Positions 1 to 11,200 of a stretch of 64,000 nt of DNA are shown one piece after another (the stretch's first letter is position 1; each line of letters opens with the position of its first letter). Position numbers and translations under genes: made by a program. A model generated the notes under the pieces. The model did not search any database, was not told the origin of the DNA, and was given only the letters and a program-made list of their open reading frames with translations. The stretch is from Siderastrea radians. Lineage: Eukaryota; Cnidaria; Anthozoa; Scleractinia; Rhizangiidae. The stretch is taken from assembly GCA_964017195.1 (NCBI GenBank), contig OZ024891.1, positions 804,694-868,693 on the forward strand. Direction: 5' to 3'.

Positions 1-1840
1 TTAAGTCTCAACTCGTCACCAATTTTTGTAACTCCATTTGATTAGATGATTTATACTATTTATTATACTTATAGATTCAATTTATGCTTTTATTGTAAAT
101 TTTATTATATTTTATTGTATATTTAATTTCATAATTGTTTTTACTGTATATATTCTTGCCTCTGAAAATCCACCTTGTGGAAGTGGTAATAAAGTATGTC
201 TGTATGAATGGACTGTAAGATTAAACATCAGGCTGGGTACTTTGACTAAAGTATTCGTACTCAAAGTGTACTGGTACCGCTAGATCAGAATTATTGGGTT
301 TTTGAAGCTCCAAATTTGATTTGACGAAACTAACCGAGAGTTTCTTTTAAATTTAGAAGAAACTGACTGGATCAGTTTGATTTACTTCGCAGCAATATTC
401 GATTATACAGATTATAAGCTTAAGTTAAGCAGATTCCTATTTGCTGTGTGACTATGACTTTATGATCAGTTTTAGACGAAAAAGACGTTAAAACAAAACA
501 AAGTGGCTCGTGAAAGTTGCTTTAAATTATATTGGAAAATGTAAGGATATTGAAAATTCGAGCATGTTGATTAAAGAAAATGTTTCTAACAGCTTCTAAT
601 GTCATTACCTTATCGTCCTTATCGGTCTTCAGTTAACAGATTCATATAAACCAATCACAAACACATTGATTTGGTCGACTGTTATTATTTATCAAACCCT
701 CATTAATATCTTTGTTGTTGAACTGTACTAACAAATGATCAGTGAGCTGTGAAATTAATTCAATATCAGCACACCTTATCTGTTTAGTTGCAACATTTAT
801 TGTAAACAAATAAAAGTCAAAGAATACGAGTTAATATAAGCTAGATTCTCTGTTGATTTATGGAGTAGTAGCAGGTTAACGAAGAGAAATGGATTAATAT
901 GTGCAAAAGGGAATTCTAGTTTGAGTAAACTGGTATACGTATACTGTTATCACGTCATTTCACGCAATCTGAAATGCTCCTAGTATCACTGATAAAAAGG
1001 AATGAAACTCGCCTTTCTTCTAAAACTTCAACAAACTTTTAAAGTCAAGCGGCAGCCATCTGGAAATATGGTACATTCATCTCATCAAAAAATACATGCA
1101 AACAAATCAAAGCGACTTGTGAAAGTTACTTCAAAAGCGGAAAAAATTTTGAATCCATAAACGACATTTGCTTTTGAATAAAGATGTAGAAAATTCGAGA
1201 TTGTTGATCGTATAGGTAATGATGCATTATACCATTTGTACCATTTTGCAGACAATTGAAAAAACACTGCATTCGTCCGATCTACAAGGGATGCGTAAAC
1301 AAATTAAAACGCCTTGTGCCAAGTTGCCTTCAAAGCGGAAAAACCTAAATCCATGACATTATAAATTGCTTAGTATCTTAAAATGAATGAAACTCACCTC
1401 TCTTTCAATCTTCGACCAACGTTTAATATCAAACGGCAGATAGTGGAAGAAACAGTGGATTCTTCTGATCAACAGAGCAATCAACAGAGGCTCTGGTACA
1501 CTGCTCACCTATGTAGGATGCCTACTTCGGTTCAGTGATTCACTAAGAAATTAAATTGGTTCATTGTTAAGAGACAAAGACATTTCCTTAATAGCAAAAC
1601 AATAAGGCTGTTTGTCATACTCAACATTCTATGTAAATTTAAATCTTGCATATTTATAAACAATCACTTTTAACCTTATTTGACTGCTGTACCTTTGTAG
1701 CTCCGCCCGCCTCGATTAGCTTCTGCTATTTGCGGGCGGAACCAAACCTTCAATTATCCGTATTTTAGTACTTAATAATTTTTGTATTTAATAATTTACG
1801 TATTTTTGTGAATTTGTGAATAAACTGAGGGCTAGATTGC
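1..1840. other. AT-rich intergenic sequence
   Basis: No convincing coding region. The first ~230 bases, with a run of T-rich words and AATAAAG near 190, look like the 3' end of a LINE, but no coding part is present. A 9-bp stem hairpin (TCCGCCCGC paired with GCGGGCGGA) is at about 1702-1742. Confidence 0.4.
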
Positions 1841-3416
1841 AGAATACCCCGCAACTGAAGCTGTTCGGAGCCAGGTGGTAGCCACCGAAAATGGCTACGC
1901 CGTCGGTATAGTAATAAAGGACTGGGAATGAGTTATTTGTGTAGTGCAAACCACAGGTGGCCCAAGCTCAAGATGGGAGAAGACGATCGAATTGCGAAAC
2001 ATGAGCTTTGCTATCAGGCGTGTTGTGTTACAAGGCTCTCGATTTATAGGCTTTGTATGGGAAATTCACTTTCGTATCAAAATGCTAAAATTAAGTTATG
2101 AATATGGAAATGAACTTCACTTAACTCGACATGGGGTTGTTTTTGTGTCGTGCGTAATTTGGGTGCAATTCGTGCCCGGTTTAGGCGAGTTTTTGGTTCG
2201 GTGTTGTTCGCGGTGTTGTTTCTCCACATAAAAAGAAGGAAGGCGGGTGACTCGAGACGAACGAGTCGCCCAAATCGCTCTCGTATCACACTGAGCAATT
2301 TAGAGAATCGCCATAAAACACCATATTCATAAAGCCCCATAATTTCCACCCCGTGTTAAGCCTTCACGGTGATCGCACGGCATTTCTGATAGGAGAAAAT
2401 TGGAAAAACATTCTGCTATCGGCGATCTTCCCGTGCTCTAGACGTTTGGCATGGACACGGCAGGAAGACATTCGTTACAAGCTGCACGAGTTCAGATTAC
2501 ATTCTGCACTTTCATTGGTCAATTCAAACCACGAGTCTGTTGTCATGTAGGCACGCGCGTGCCAACTCGATCGTCTTCTCTCATCTTGAGCTTGGGCCGC
2601 CTGTGGTTGGCCCACGCCTCTCTGTACCCAGTTGTTTGGGTCACGTGATCTTGATCGGTCCTGTGGTATTCGCAGCTTGTGCTTTGAGCAGTGATGCGAA
2701 GTTTGTTCGCTTTCATGACCTTGGTGTTAGAAAATAAAGCCTGGAGATGCTCAAAAATATGTAAGCTGTTGTTTTAACTGCTTATTTGAGCTGGTTTTGT
2801 GTAATTCGGTATTTGTTTAAGCTTGAATTGCGAACTCTTGTACAATGAGTGGACGAATGAATCACCAAACTACATGTATTAAACGCGTTTCGAGTAATAG
2901 AATATAAACAGTGGAATAAACATCTTCAGTGGCTATAATTTGTCTTGTCGTTTTCTCCTACAAAGTGTGTGTCCATAGAATGAGATCCAGCAACTGAAAA
3001 AAAAAATTCTTTGTAAACCAGAAATAAAAGCTTATTGTCTATATGACTCGTTCTAAAATTTTCATTCCTATATTAAGAAAATCTTAAAGACTTAATATAA
3101 GCTTACAAATTGCAGTAAAAAAAAGAATAGAAACAAACGAAATTTGTCTATCCAAAGACCGATTATAAACGCTAAGCTACGTTCCTCAGAACTAATAGAA
3201 GTATAAAATAATTTATTATATTACGATGGTGTAACCCCGTAGACGTGTAGCCACTTTCCGAAGAACTTGGAGAGCTATGAATTTATTATAACGGCGTAGC
3301 CGCGTAGATGCGTAGCCACTTTCCAGAGAACTTGAGGGCTATGAATAAATTATGGGGGTGTAACTGCGTAGACGCGTAGCCGACCACGCCGTGTAGCTAG
3401 AGGTACGGGGTATTCT
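1841..3416. mobile_element. Possible inverted-repeat element (unclassified)
   Basis: The outer ends share an 11-bp exact inverted match (AGAATACCCCG at 1841-1851 and its complement at 3406-3416). Inside, an inverted pair of about 44 bp with three mismatches occupies 1953-1996 and about 2562-2608 and contains CCCAAGCTCAAGATG. No transposase is visible and the short open frames between 1944 and 2737 look accidental. No target duplication was found, so the outer boundaries are tentative. Confidence 0.35.
3229..3390. repeat. Tandem repeat, ~63-bp unit, about 2.5 copies
   Basis: The word GCGTAGCCACTTTCC and its variants followed by GAACTTG and GAGCTATGAATT recur at about 63-bp spacing. GTAGACGCGTAGCC opens each copy. 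A similar GCTACG-rich minisatellite occurs at 45615-45810. Confidence 0.6.
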
Positions 3417-3419
3417 ATA

Positions 3420-5116
3420 ATCGTTCCCAATTGAGTTTATTACCACTTCAAATAGGTACATCATTAAAAGTGTTCTGAGTAATGCTGTTGTGTTTCTATT
3501 ACTCACTGCAGTTTGTATGTTAAACAAACTGAAACGTCGCTAAATTGTTTTTTCATTTTATGGTATTCACGGTCAACTCAAGAATCATATATTGACGCAA
3601 AATACACAAGATTTATTACTTGTTTATTGAATTATTTTATTTGTTATTTCATCTGCTGTAACTCATCAAATTTTCGCACGCGGAAAATCCGCAGTAAGCC
3701 GCAATTTTTTTTTTTTTGAATTCTGTGAAAAACAAATGGGGGCATTCTGCTTATCTGCACCCCAGTAACTCCCCTTCGGGCTTTTTAGACTGGTAGTCTC
3801 CGAGAGCTAACAGACCAGTTGAGGGTTGGGGAGAGGATGGGAGAGGAGGGTTGGTACTGGGGATCAGATTAGCATTTTGCATACCATAATGTTAAGGCAA
3901 CTACTCACAGAAAAAATTCTTCTTCAGTTCGCAAAATAGTTTAAATTAACCGCAAAAAATTGACCAATGGGACTTTTTACGTGACAAAGCACAAACGTGA
4001 AGTTATTAATCCCTGTTTAGTAACGATGCGTTTCCACATCTTTCTGTCCTCGCCCTGTTGCTGTACAATTTTTATTCTACAAGCGTTCAGACGTTTGCCA
4101 ACACAGAAAGGAATTGAAAAAACTGAGCTATTTTTTCGCAGAAAACCGCGAAAATATTTTCTAGCTATTATTTGGACGAGCACACTCGCCAACTTGATTT
4201 AGCAACACGAGCTGGCAAAATTTAGTTTACCGTGCAAAGGTACCTCAGTTTAGGTTTACTTATTCCTATAAATGTTGTACTATCAGTAACGGCAGACGCA
4301 GTTCACAGATTGGTCTTAAACATTTAAAACACGTTTCATTCTCTTTTAAGAAACAGAAGCCAATAAATAACTTTAAAAAAAGCAATAAATCAGCCAAAAT
4401 GGAGGGCATACTTCTACGTTGACACAAGCCAAAGGAGTAAATTTGCTTAAGTTTAACTAATGACTTTCTTTGAAGTAAACTCCACTCTCAATAAAGTTTT
4501 GCTACTATTTTTACTACTACTCATAATGGAATTCCCTGCTCTACTTTACTAGTTGACTTTATACGTTAGACTTGGCCAGTTTGGAAGGGGGGGGGGGGGT
4601 TGTTCTTTCCCGTATAACTTATGTAGGCATATGCCGCTCACCTTATTTGTTGTCGTCTTATATAAGCCGATGTATTTTTTTTTCAGTTTTGATAACAAAA
4701 ACGGTGTGGTCTGCATACAGTTAAATAAAATTTGTATTCGGTCTAAGATAGTCCAAGGGCAAAGAATTCTAGGCGGAAAAATTCCACCCACAACTCCACC
4801 CAGTTTTGTCACTCCAATGCATACTTCAGGAGATTGGGTTGTTTAACATAGTTAGCCTTATGACTCTTGTCGCAATTCATTGCATCCAGGAGTTCTGTTG
4901 CTTTAATATACGAACAACGACAGAGTTGTCGTGTCTTATACGTCAGGATAACTTTCTGTAATAAGATTATATGATGTCAACGTTACTGGATAAGAATTAT
5001 TTCGATGACTGCTAATTGGACAAGGTGATAGCCAAGTTCAATTTGGCAGTCACAGAATTTTTTGACTGGAATCCAGTTACTTTCAAGCTGGACCAGCATG
5101 TATAGTCCTTGTTCTT
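3420..5116. other. Intergenic sequence downstream of the serine-rich gene
   Basis: No gene is recognised. A T-run lies near 3706-3717 and a 12-base G-run at about 4589-4600. The short frames on both strands are unconvincing. Confidence 0.45.
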
Positions 5117-5122
5117 TTTATT
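5117..5122 (-). promoter_or_regulatory. Polyadenylation signal of the serine-rich gene
   Basis: AATAAA on the minus strand, 106 bases after the TAA stop of exon 8, is the first canonical signal downstream and gives a short 3' UTR. Confidence 0.55.
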
Positions 5123-5228
5123 CTTTACTGGATCACTTGCTATCTAATGTCGGAAATAATTAGAAAGTTGCTTGTATGCAATTTTAGACAAGCAATATAA
5201 TTAGGCTGCTCCAGTGATCGACATTAAT

Positions 5229-5297
5229 TTACAAATGCGTATCTTCCGCAAGTTCTGCCTCGCCGAATTCCACGTCATCAAACCTCCACATAGCAGT
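5229..5297 (-). CDS. Exon 8: cytoplasmic tail end and stop
   Basis: Reads TAMWRFDDVEFGEAELAEDT followed by HL and a TAA stop. The acceptor is TTTTTACAG. The segment is strongly acidic and ends D-T-H-L, which fits the class I PDZ-ligand pattern (Ser/Thr, any residue, hydrophobic C-terminus). It is separated from exon 7 by the 2.3-kb last intron; the phase match and the short 3' sequence to AATAAA support its inclusion. Confidence 0.72.
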   Translation of the reverse strand, partial: TAMWRFDDVEFGEAELAEDTHL

Positions 5298-8200
5298 CTG
5301 TAAAAAGCAAAACCAAAAATGAGTTCTGATTGTACATGTGGTGACTTAAAGCCTGGAAGCAGAAGGAAGGAAGCTTGCATCACGTGGAACCAAAAGCCTC
5401 AACCAGCGCAGAGCAGAGTTGAAAGAGTTTACGGAGACTTACGCACCATCTGGCGCGCAAGGGTTAAAGAAGAAGATTGCAATCTTGAGCTTTAGATTTT
5501 CTGCGATAAGAGGCAGCCTCATCCGTTATGCTATAGATACGATTCGTTCACTAGGTCATTCACTGTTCCGTTCATCCGTAAAGAGCAAGAGGAGTATCAT
5601 AGCTTAAAGCACTACAGTTTTACTCCTTATATTTATATTTAGCTATTTAAGGCAAATTTTTAACTGGTTTTTAACTTAATATTAACTCTTTAATGCAAAT
5701 ATTGGAGCTATTGGACAGTAATGGAAATAGGGTTACATAAAACTTATTAACCTTTCAAGATTAAGCATTTTTGTAGCAACCACCAAGGTAGACAGACGTA
5801 CAGCTTTGATCAAAAGGCAAGCCACAAAAAAGAACAACTTATAACTGGTTTCCGTTTGTTGCGTTAAAAAAAGATTGACATGGACAGCGATTACAAATAG
5901 ACATGGACAGTTACAAAGTTACATTACATTAAAGTTACAAATAGTTAGGTCGCCACAGCCCTACAAAGTGTCTATTCAACATGCAAGTAAGAGAGAAGCC
6001 AAAGAATATACTTAAACGTAAAGGTTCTTAAACACAAGCGTTCGTGAGCCGACGGAAGTTGAATGTTTCCTTTTTTGGCTTGTTTTTGCTCCTCACAAAC
6101 GGCCTCTTGTTGTGGTGTCCGGTGACTTGCCATCACGTTAAAATGCGTCAAAATGAAAGCATTCAACTTTCGGCTGCTGTCCCTCTCGTGAGCTATGGAC
6201 GGCTCGCAAGGTATGGCGAAGCTTAATCCTATTCAGACCGAGCTTTTGGGGGCTTTCTGGGACCGGGACCACCTGTAACTTTAAAACCGCTCAAGCCACC
6301 AAGTTTACCGAGGATAATGTACACATATTTTTATTGGATTTTATTGATTTTGATTTTATTTATTGGTTGTCGCTTAAACTGATTTGAAATTAAAAATTTG
6401 GAGAGAGCCTGAAAAGCCTCCCCCCCCCCTCTCCCAGGTCCGGATAGGGTTAAGGGTTAATTAAGTGTTTGTAGTACAAGGGAGTGTATCCATGGTACCA
6501 GTGCAACGTTCATACAAGTTCAAGTCATTCCGGGTCCCTCTAGTGGCTCTGTATTCACACTTGGCAGGAAACCGGAAGAAAAGCTCATATCTGTACGGCG
6601 TGTTATACTTGAGCGAGTTCACCCCGGTGGCTGTGCGGGATCGAGATTCTTATCCCGGTACGAAAGATCGTGTAAATGCGGTGTAAGTGACTCTTCGTTT
6701 CACGTTCCCATTAGTTTTAAACATTTGGCCCCAGTAGTTTAAAAGTTGGATAGCGCTATCCACCGGATAAATCACTATCCAGTGGATACGTATAAGGGAA
6801 ACCAATTGCGTTATCCACTGGATAGTGATTTATCCGGTGGATAGCGCTATCCAACTTGGGGCCTGGCTCTGGTTGTTCAAGAGCAGATAACTCTATCCAC
6901 CGGATGAATCACTATCCGGTGGATAACACTTATTCGCTGGCCGCATGGATAGCGATTTATCCTGTGGACAGCGTTACCCACCTTTTGAGCAACCGGGGCC
7001 TGTTCAAGAACGCGACTAGCACCGTCAGGAAAACGGTTTATGCTGAAACGTGACAAATAGTTTTCATTTCTTGCCGGAGTGACATTTGTTCCGATATCAG
7101 GTAAACACCCCGGCCCCTAAAGCAACTCTGAAGGAACTGAGAGTATTACAACTCCCCTTCTCTACCCCTGGATGGGATTCGAGTTTATCGCAAGGCCTCT
7201 CCAGCTTAGCACTTTGCTGAGTTTGTCTAACGGTTCGCCGGTATTCATGTATGGAGCGTATGCAACCAGTCCCAAGAGATTCAACGGATGATGTCGTGGC
7301 GGCCATGTTTGTGTACCATAACAAAAGCAGCTGTTTGTTTGGTACACCGACATGGCGGCGATGACGTCACGTGCATACGCTCTATACATCTCAATCTGGC
7401 CTGGCTCAAGAGCTTCGATATGGAGCAACGCTTCTTGTTTAATGAAATAAAATGGCGACAGGAGATCAGAACTGGGACCTACCATCTTTCTTTCATATCA
7501 AAAATCCGACAAGCTAACCAATAAAACAACCAACGCTCTTGTCACATGGAAATAAAACATGGAATACTTACTGGAGAAACATATGGTATGACATTCGGTC
7601 TGTGTCCGTGGGCGTGTTGGGCCCGCCATTGTTTGTCCTTTATGTCGCCCATTAGTTCCCAGTAGCCATCAAAGGCTATTATCTCCTTGCCTGTCGTTTT
7701 TTCACGTTTGTACATCACCTGTTAAAAGAAAACGATGAAATATTAAATTGCGACAATGTGTACTGTATATGAAATAATCGTACATATGAACTGCGGCCCC
7801 TCCAAACGTCAGGAATCTCAATAGGTTCATGCAGAAGCCATTAACGAATGAAATTTTGCAACTGGAAGCATTTTTATAACAACATTTTCTGTCGGCCACG
7901 GGGCTGAAATTGATTTGCGTGCGTGTCTTTGTTAAGATTCAGCTACAAATTGTGGGGAAAATGTTGCAAAGTTCAGGCTTGAAATTAAAATGTTTTGAGG
8001 TTCAAGACCGTTCTCAGCCATTGCAGTGTCGGTAGTAAATTAATTCAGCGTTTTATCTTTTCACAAATTCGTATTCTGCAATTCTTGACGAGTCATGTTT
8101 AAAGAACACGTTCTAGGAAGGAAACAAAGTCTTTTCACTGACATTTCATGTCAACAAAATATGGTATTACTCGCAGCTCACGAAAATACTGAATGCGTTC

Positions 8201-11200
8201 TTTATGTCACCTTGAAGAAAGACAATAATACATGTACTCACCGCTAAGATAATGATTATCACAACAAGTATGAGGGCAACTATCGAAGCAACAATTACTA
8301 CAATGGCCCACGTCTCAAGCTTGGAAGATTCTGGTATTGAAAGAGCAGAATTAACAGTTATTCCACGGAAATGAATCGAACATAAAATGACAGCCAATGC
8401 GGCACGCTGCGAAATTCTAGAAGAGTTAACGTTAGGTTCTAAGCGGCTAAAGAGGGCACTGTTTAGTTTCCAGTTGAGCAAACCTGGGTGTCATTGTCAT
8501 TGACATTATTAGCGTATCATAGCATTGTTAAGACAAACGGATGCTAAAAGTAGCAAACCTATGTCGCGAACGTAGTCTAAACATAGTGCTAAAAAGGAGA
8601 AGTACCTTAAACGCTAAATGAAATTTGGCTAAACCACGATTGCACACCACTCTTATTAAATTAACCTATGTATATATTATTTAGTATTAGTATTAGTATT
8701 AGTATTAGTATTAGTATTAGTATTAGTATTAGTATTAGTATTAGTATTAGTATTAGTATTAGTATTAGTATTAGTATTAGTATTTAAGGATATTCTAAAA
8801 ATCTGTGTTAAAGACCTGGTAGATATATGCCACACACTAATAAGTAATCTACAACTGTTTAACAATTAAGATAAGTTTGGAGCCTAGAGTTCACAGTTAA
8901 TAGTTCAGTATCGTTTGCGGAGTTCATTGTTCCTGAATTTGCAAGGGGCGTGCGATATGCAAGCTACTTGAGAGTTTGCATATCGCGCATTATTGTCTGC
9001 TGAACTCAGTCCACTGGTATTGTCATTATTATTATTATATTTATTATTATTATTTATTATTATTATAATTATTATTATTATTATTATTGTCATCATTATT
9101 ATAGCAGTTTAAGACGTTTATATGCTGTCTCTAAATAACATGCACAGGGCGCGAATAAAGCCTGTGCAGCTAATTTTCGGAAAAAACCTAACTTCTATTA
9201 AATGAATATATATATATATATATATCTTACCTGTTGGAAGAGTAGGCGGAGTCGTAGGCACAACTTCTCTTGCAGATAACCTGCCCAAAACTAGAAATTC
9301 TAGCTCCTTCGTAGCATTGGCTTTTTGGAACTCTTCAACGATACTGTTACTGGTTACGGTTGATGTAGGCTGAAAGACAAGGTCATAGTCTACCCCAACA
9401 CTTCCTGGGAAAAATCTAATAATACGGATGGTCACAAAAAAGCGAAATGTTCTCCTGCAGAAGGATCCAATAATCGCAGTTAACTCGACAATGAGAGCAC
9501 GTGATTTTGGAGAATTGATGTCATCGTAGGCAGGGTCGTAAGTCCTGTCTCTGATGGTTACTGTCACTGAAAACGTTCGATCAGGCTTCTCTAAAAGACA
9601 AAAGGAAACAAAAAACAATCACTTTTCTGTGAACACAAAGGGTCAAATATTTGTAATAAAACTTTTTCAAGAGCGATTAACATCTCGTCGGAGCATTCGA
9701 ACTTCAAACGGTTAGACAGTTAAAGGACATTCATGAACATTATCAACAAGTGAATCTTACTGTGTTACATCAATGTTCAAACGAATTTGTGATACCATTT
9801 AGCTCGGGGAAAAACTCTTTTCAAAGAACTGAAACAGGGTAACTGGTAAACAAACGGCCTTACGCACCTTGGTGTGGGCTGTTAAATAAATAAAAAGATA
9901 AATGGACGAATAAATAAATAATAAACAACTGTCTAGCTTGTATTTCAAAAGAAGGCTAGCCGTGTTTACACACATGCATTTCCCTTCTTTAATACCTGCA
10001 ATAAAAGCACAATATAAATGACTTTATCTCACCTTCTTCGCAGTTCTTTCCTTGAAAACTTCCTGTACATGTGCATTGGAATGATAGGTCTTCCTGTATA
10101 CAGGTTCCACCATTTAAACAAGGGTTGGGATTACACGCATCAGTAGTGACTGAAATTAGAAAATATGCGAAGTGTTGGCTTGTGCCCAAGAAAAAAGATC
10201 AATCGATGGAAATTTGGCACATATAGCGCTATTCAATATTATTCCCCTTATGTGTCACTGGTAAAATCTGTTTAATTATGAATTAAAAATTTGGGGCAAA
10301 TAGCATTTGAGTTCCCCTTTCTTACACAGCAGACAACATAAATTTCTTACATGGGTGCTGTAGAATACACATAGCGCCTGGAAAAAGCACTGTCTAAGAT
10401 CTGCTAGAAAAAGCTTAACTTGGAAAATGTTGCAAGGCAAACTAATTGCAGTGATTTGTCAACGACTGTGGAATGAAGAACATTTGCAGGACAGAAATAA
10501 TGCATTATTTCCTGTGCGTAGTTAAGGCCACAAATAAAGAATCATTCGAAAAGGTGCAAATTACAGAGTCGATGCGAGGTACTAAAAAGGAAATCAAAAC
10601 GCCAGGAACATACAACACGAGAGAGCTTTAATTTAAACATTGAAATAATTAATTCTTACCTCTCTCTATAACTCAGTTACTAATATAACTCAAAAACAGA
10701 TTTTTGTGATCAAACTGAACTCAGTGCTTATTAAAAACAACTCTTCAGATAGAGAACTGTGCAAGAGTTGCTGTACCTTCTTGACAAAGAACTCCAGCGA
10801 AGCCACTATCACACTGACAAGAAAAACTATTTTCTCCGTCGATACATTGTCCACGACCAGAACAATTGACATTTTCGCAGTCATTTATATCTGAAAAAAA
10901 GCAAAACTATGAATAGCAAGCTTCAGTATAGCTACAAAGCACCTGAAATGTGTAAAATAAAATTTTTACAAAGATAACAAAAAGATACCGTTAGGACGCG
11001 ACAAAAAGAAGACGCTTACTTGTAGAGCAGTTCAATCCAGTAAATCCAGGGGCACATGATGGGAATACTGTCGGCGACGAAGATGTTGGAACGATCGAGG
11101 ATGACACTGACGGTGACTTACTAGGGGATGTAGATAACGACTGACTTGAGGAAACACTAAGTAAGACGCTTTGTGATGTAGAAGAAGAAACGCTAGTCGA

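Larger units (their letters stand above)
5298..7571. other. Last intron of the serine-rich gene
   Basis: A 2.3-kb intron between the two tail exons. It holds the WGATAGCGCTATCC-type palindromic MITEs at 6727-7003 and an imperfect hairpin at 7246-7396. A C-run is at about 6421-6430. No further exon is recognised. Confidence 0.5.
8331..9230. other. Intron between exons 5 and 6
   Basis: About 900 bases, containing the TTAGTA microsatellite, an ATT-rich microsatellite and a short TA run next to the SEA exon donor. No exon is recognised. Confidence 0.5.

Noticed and set aside
8681..8785. Interstitial telomere repeat
   Set aside because: The unit is TTAGTA, not TTAGGG.
8677..8865. Minus-strand frame of repeated Asn-Thr
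   Set aside because: Pure translation of the TTAGTA microsatellite inside an intron.
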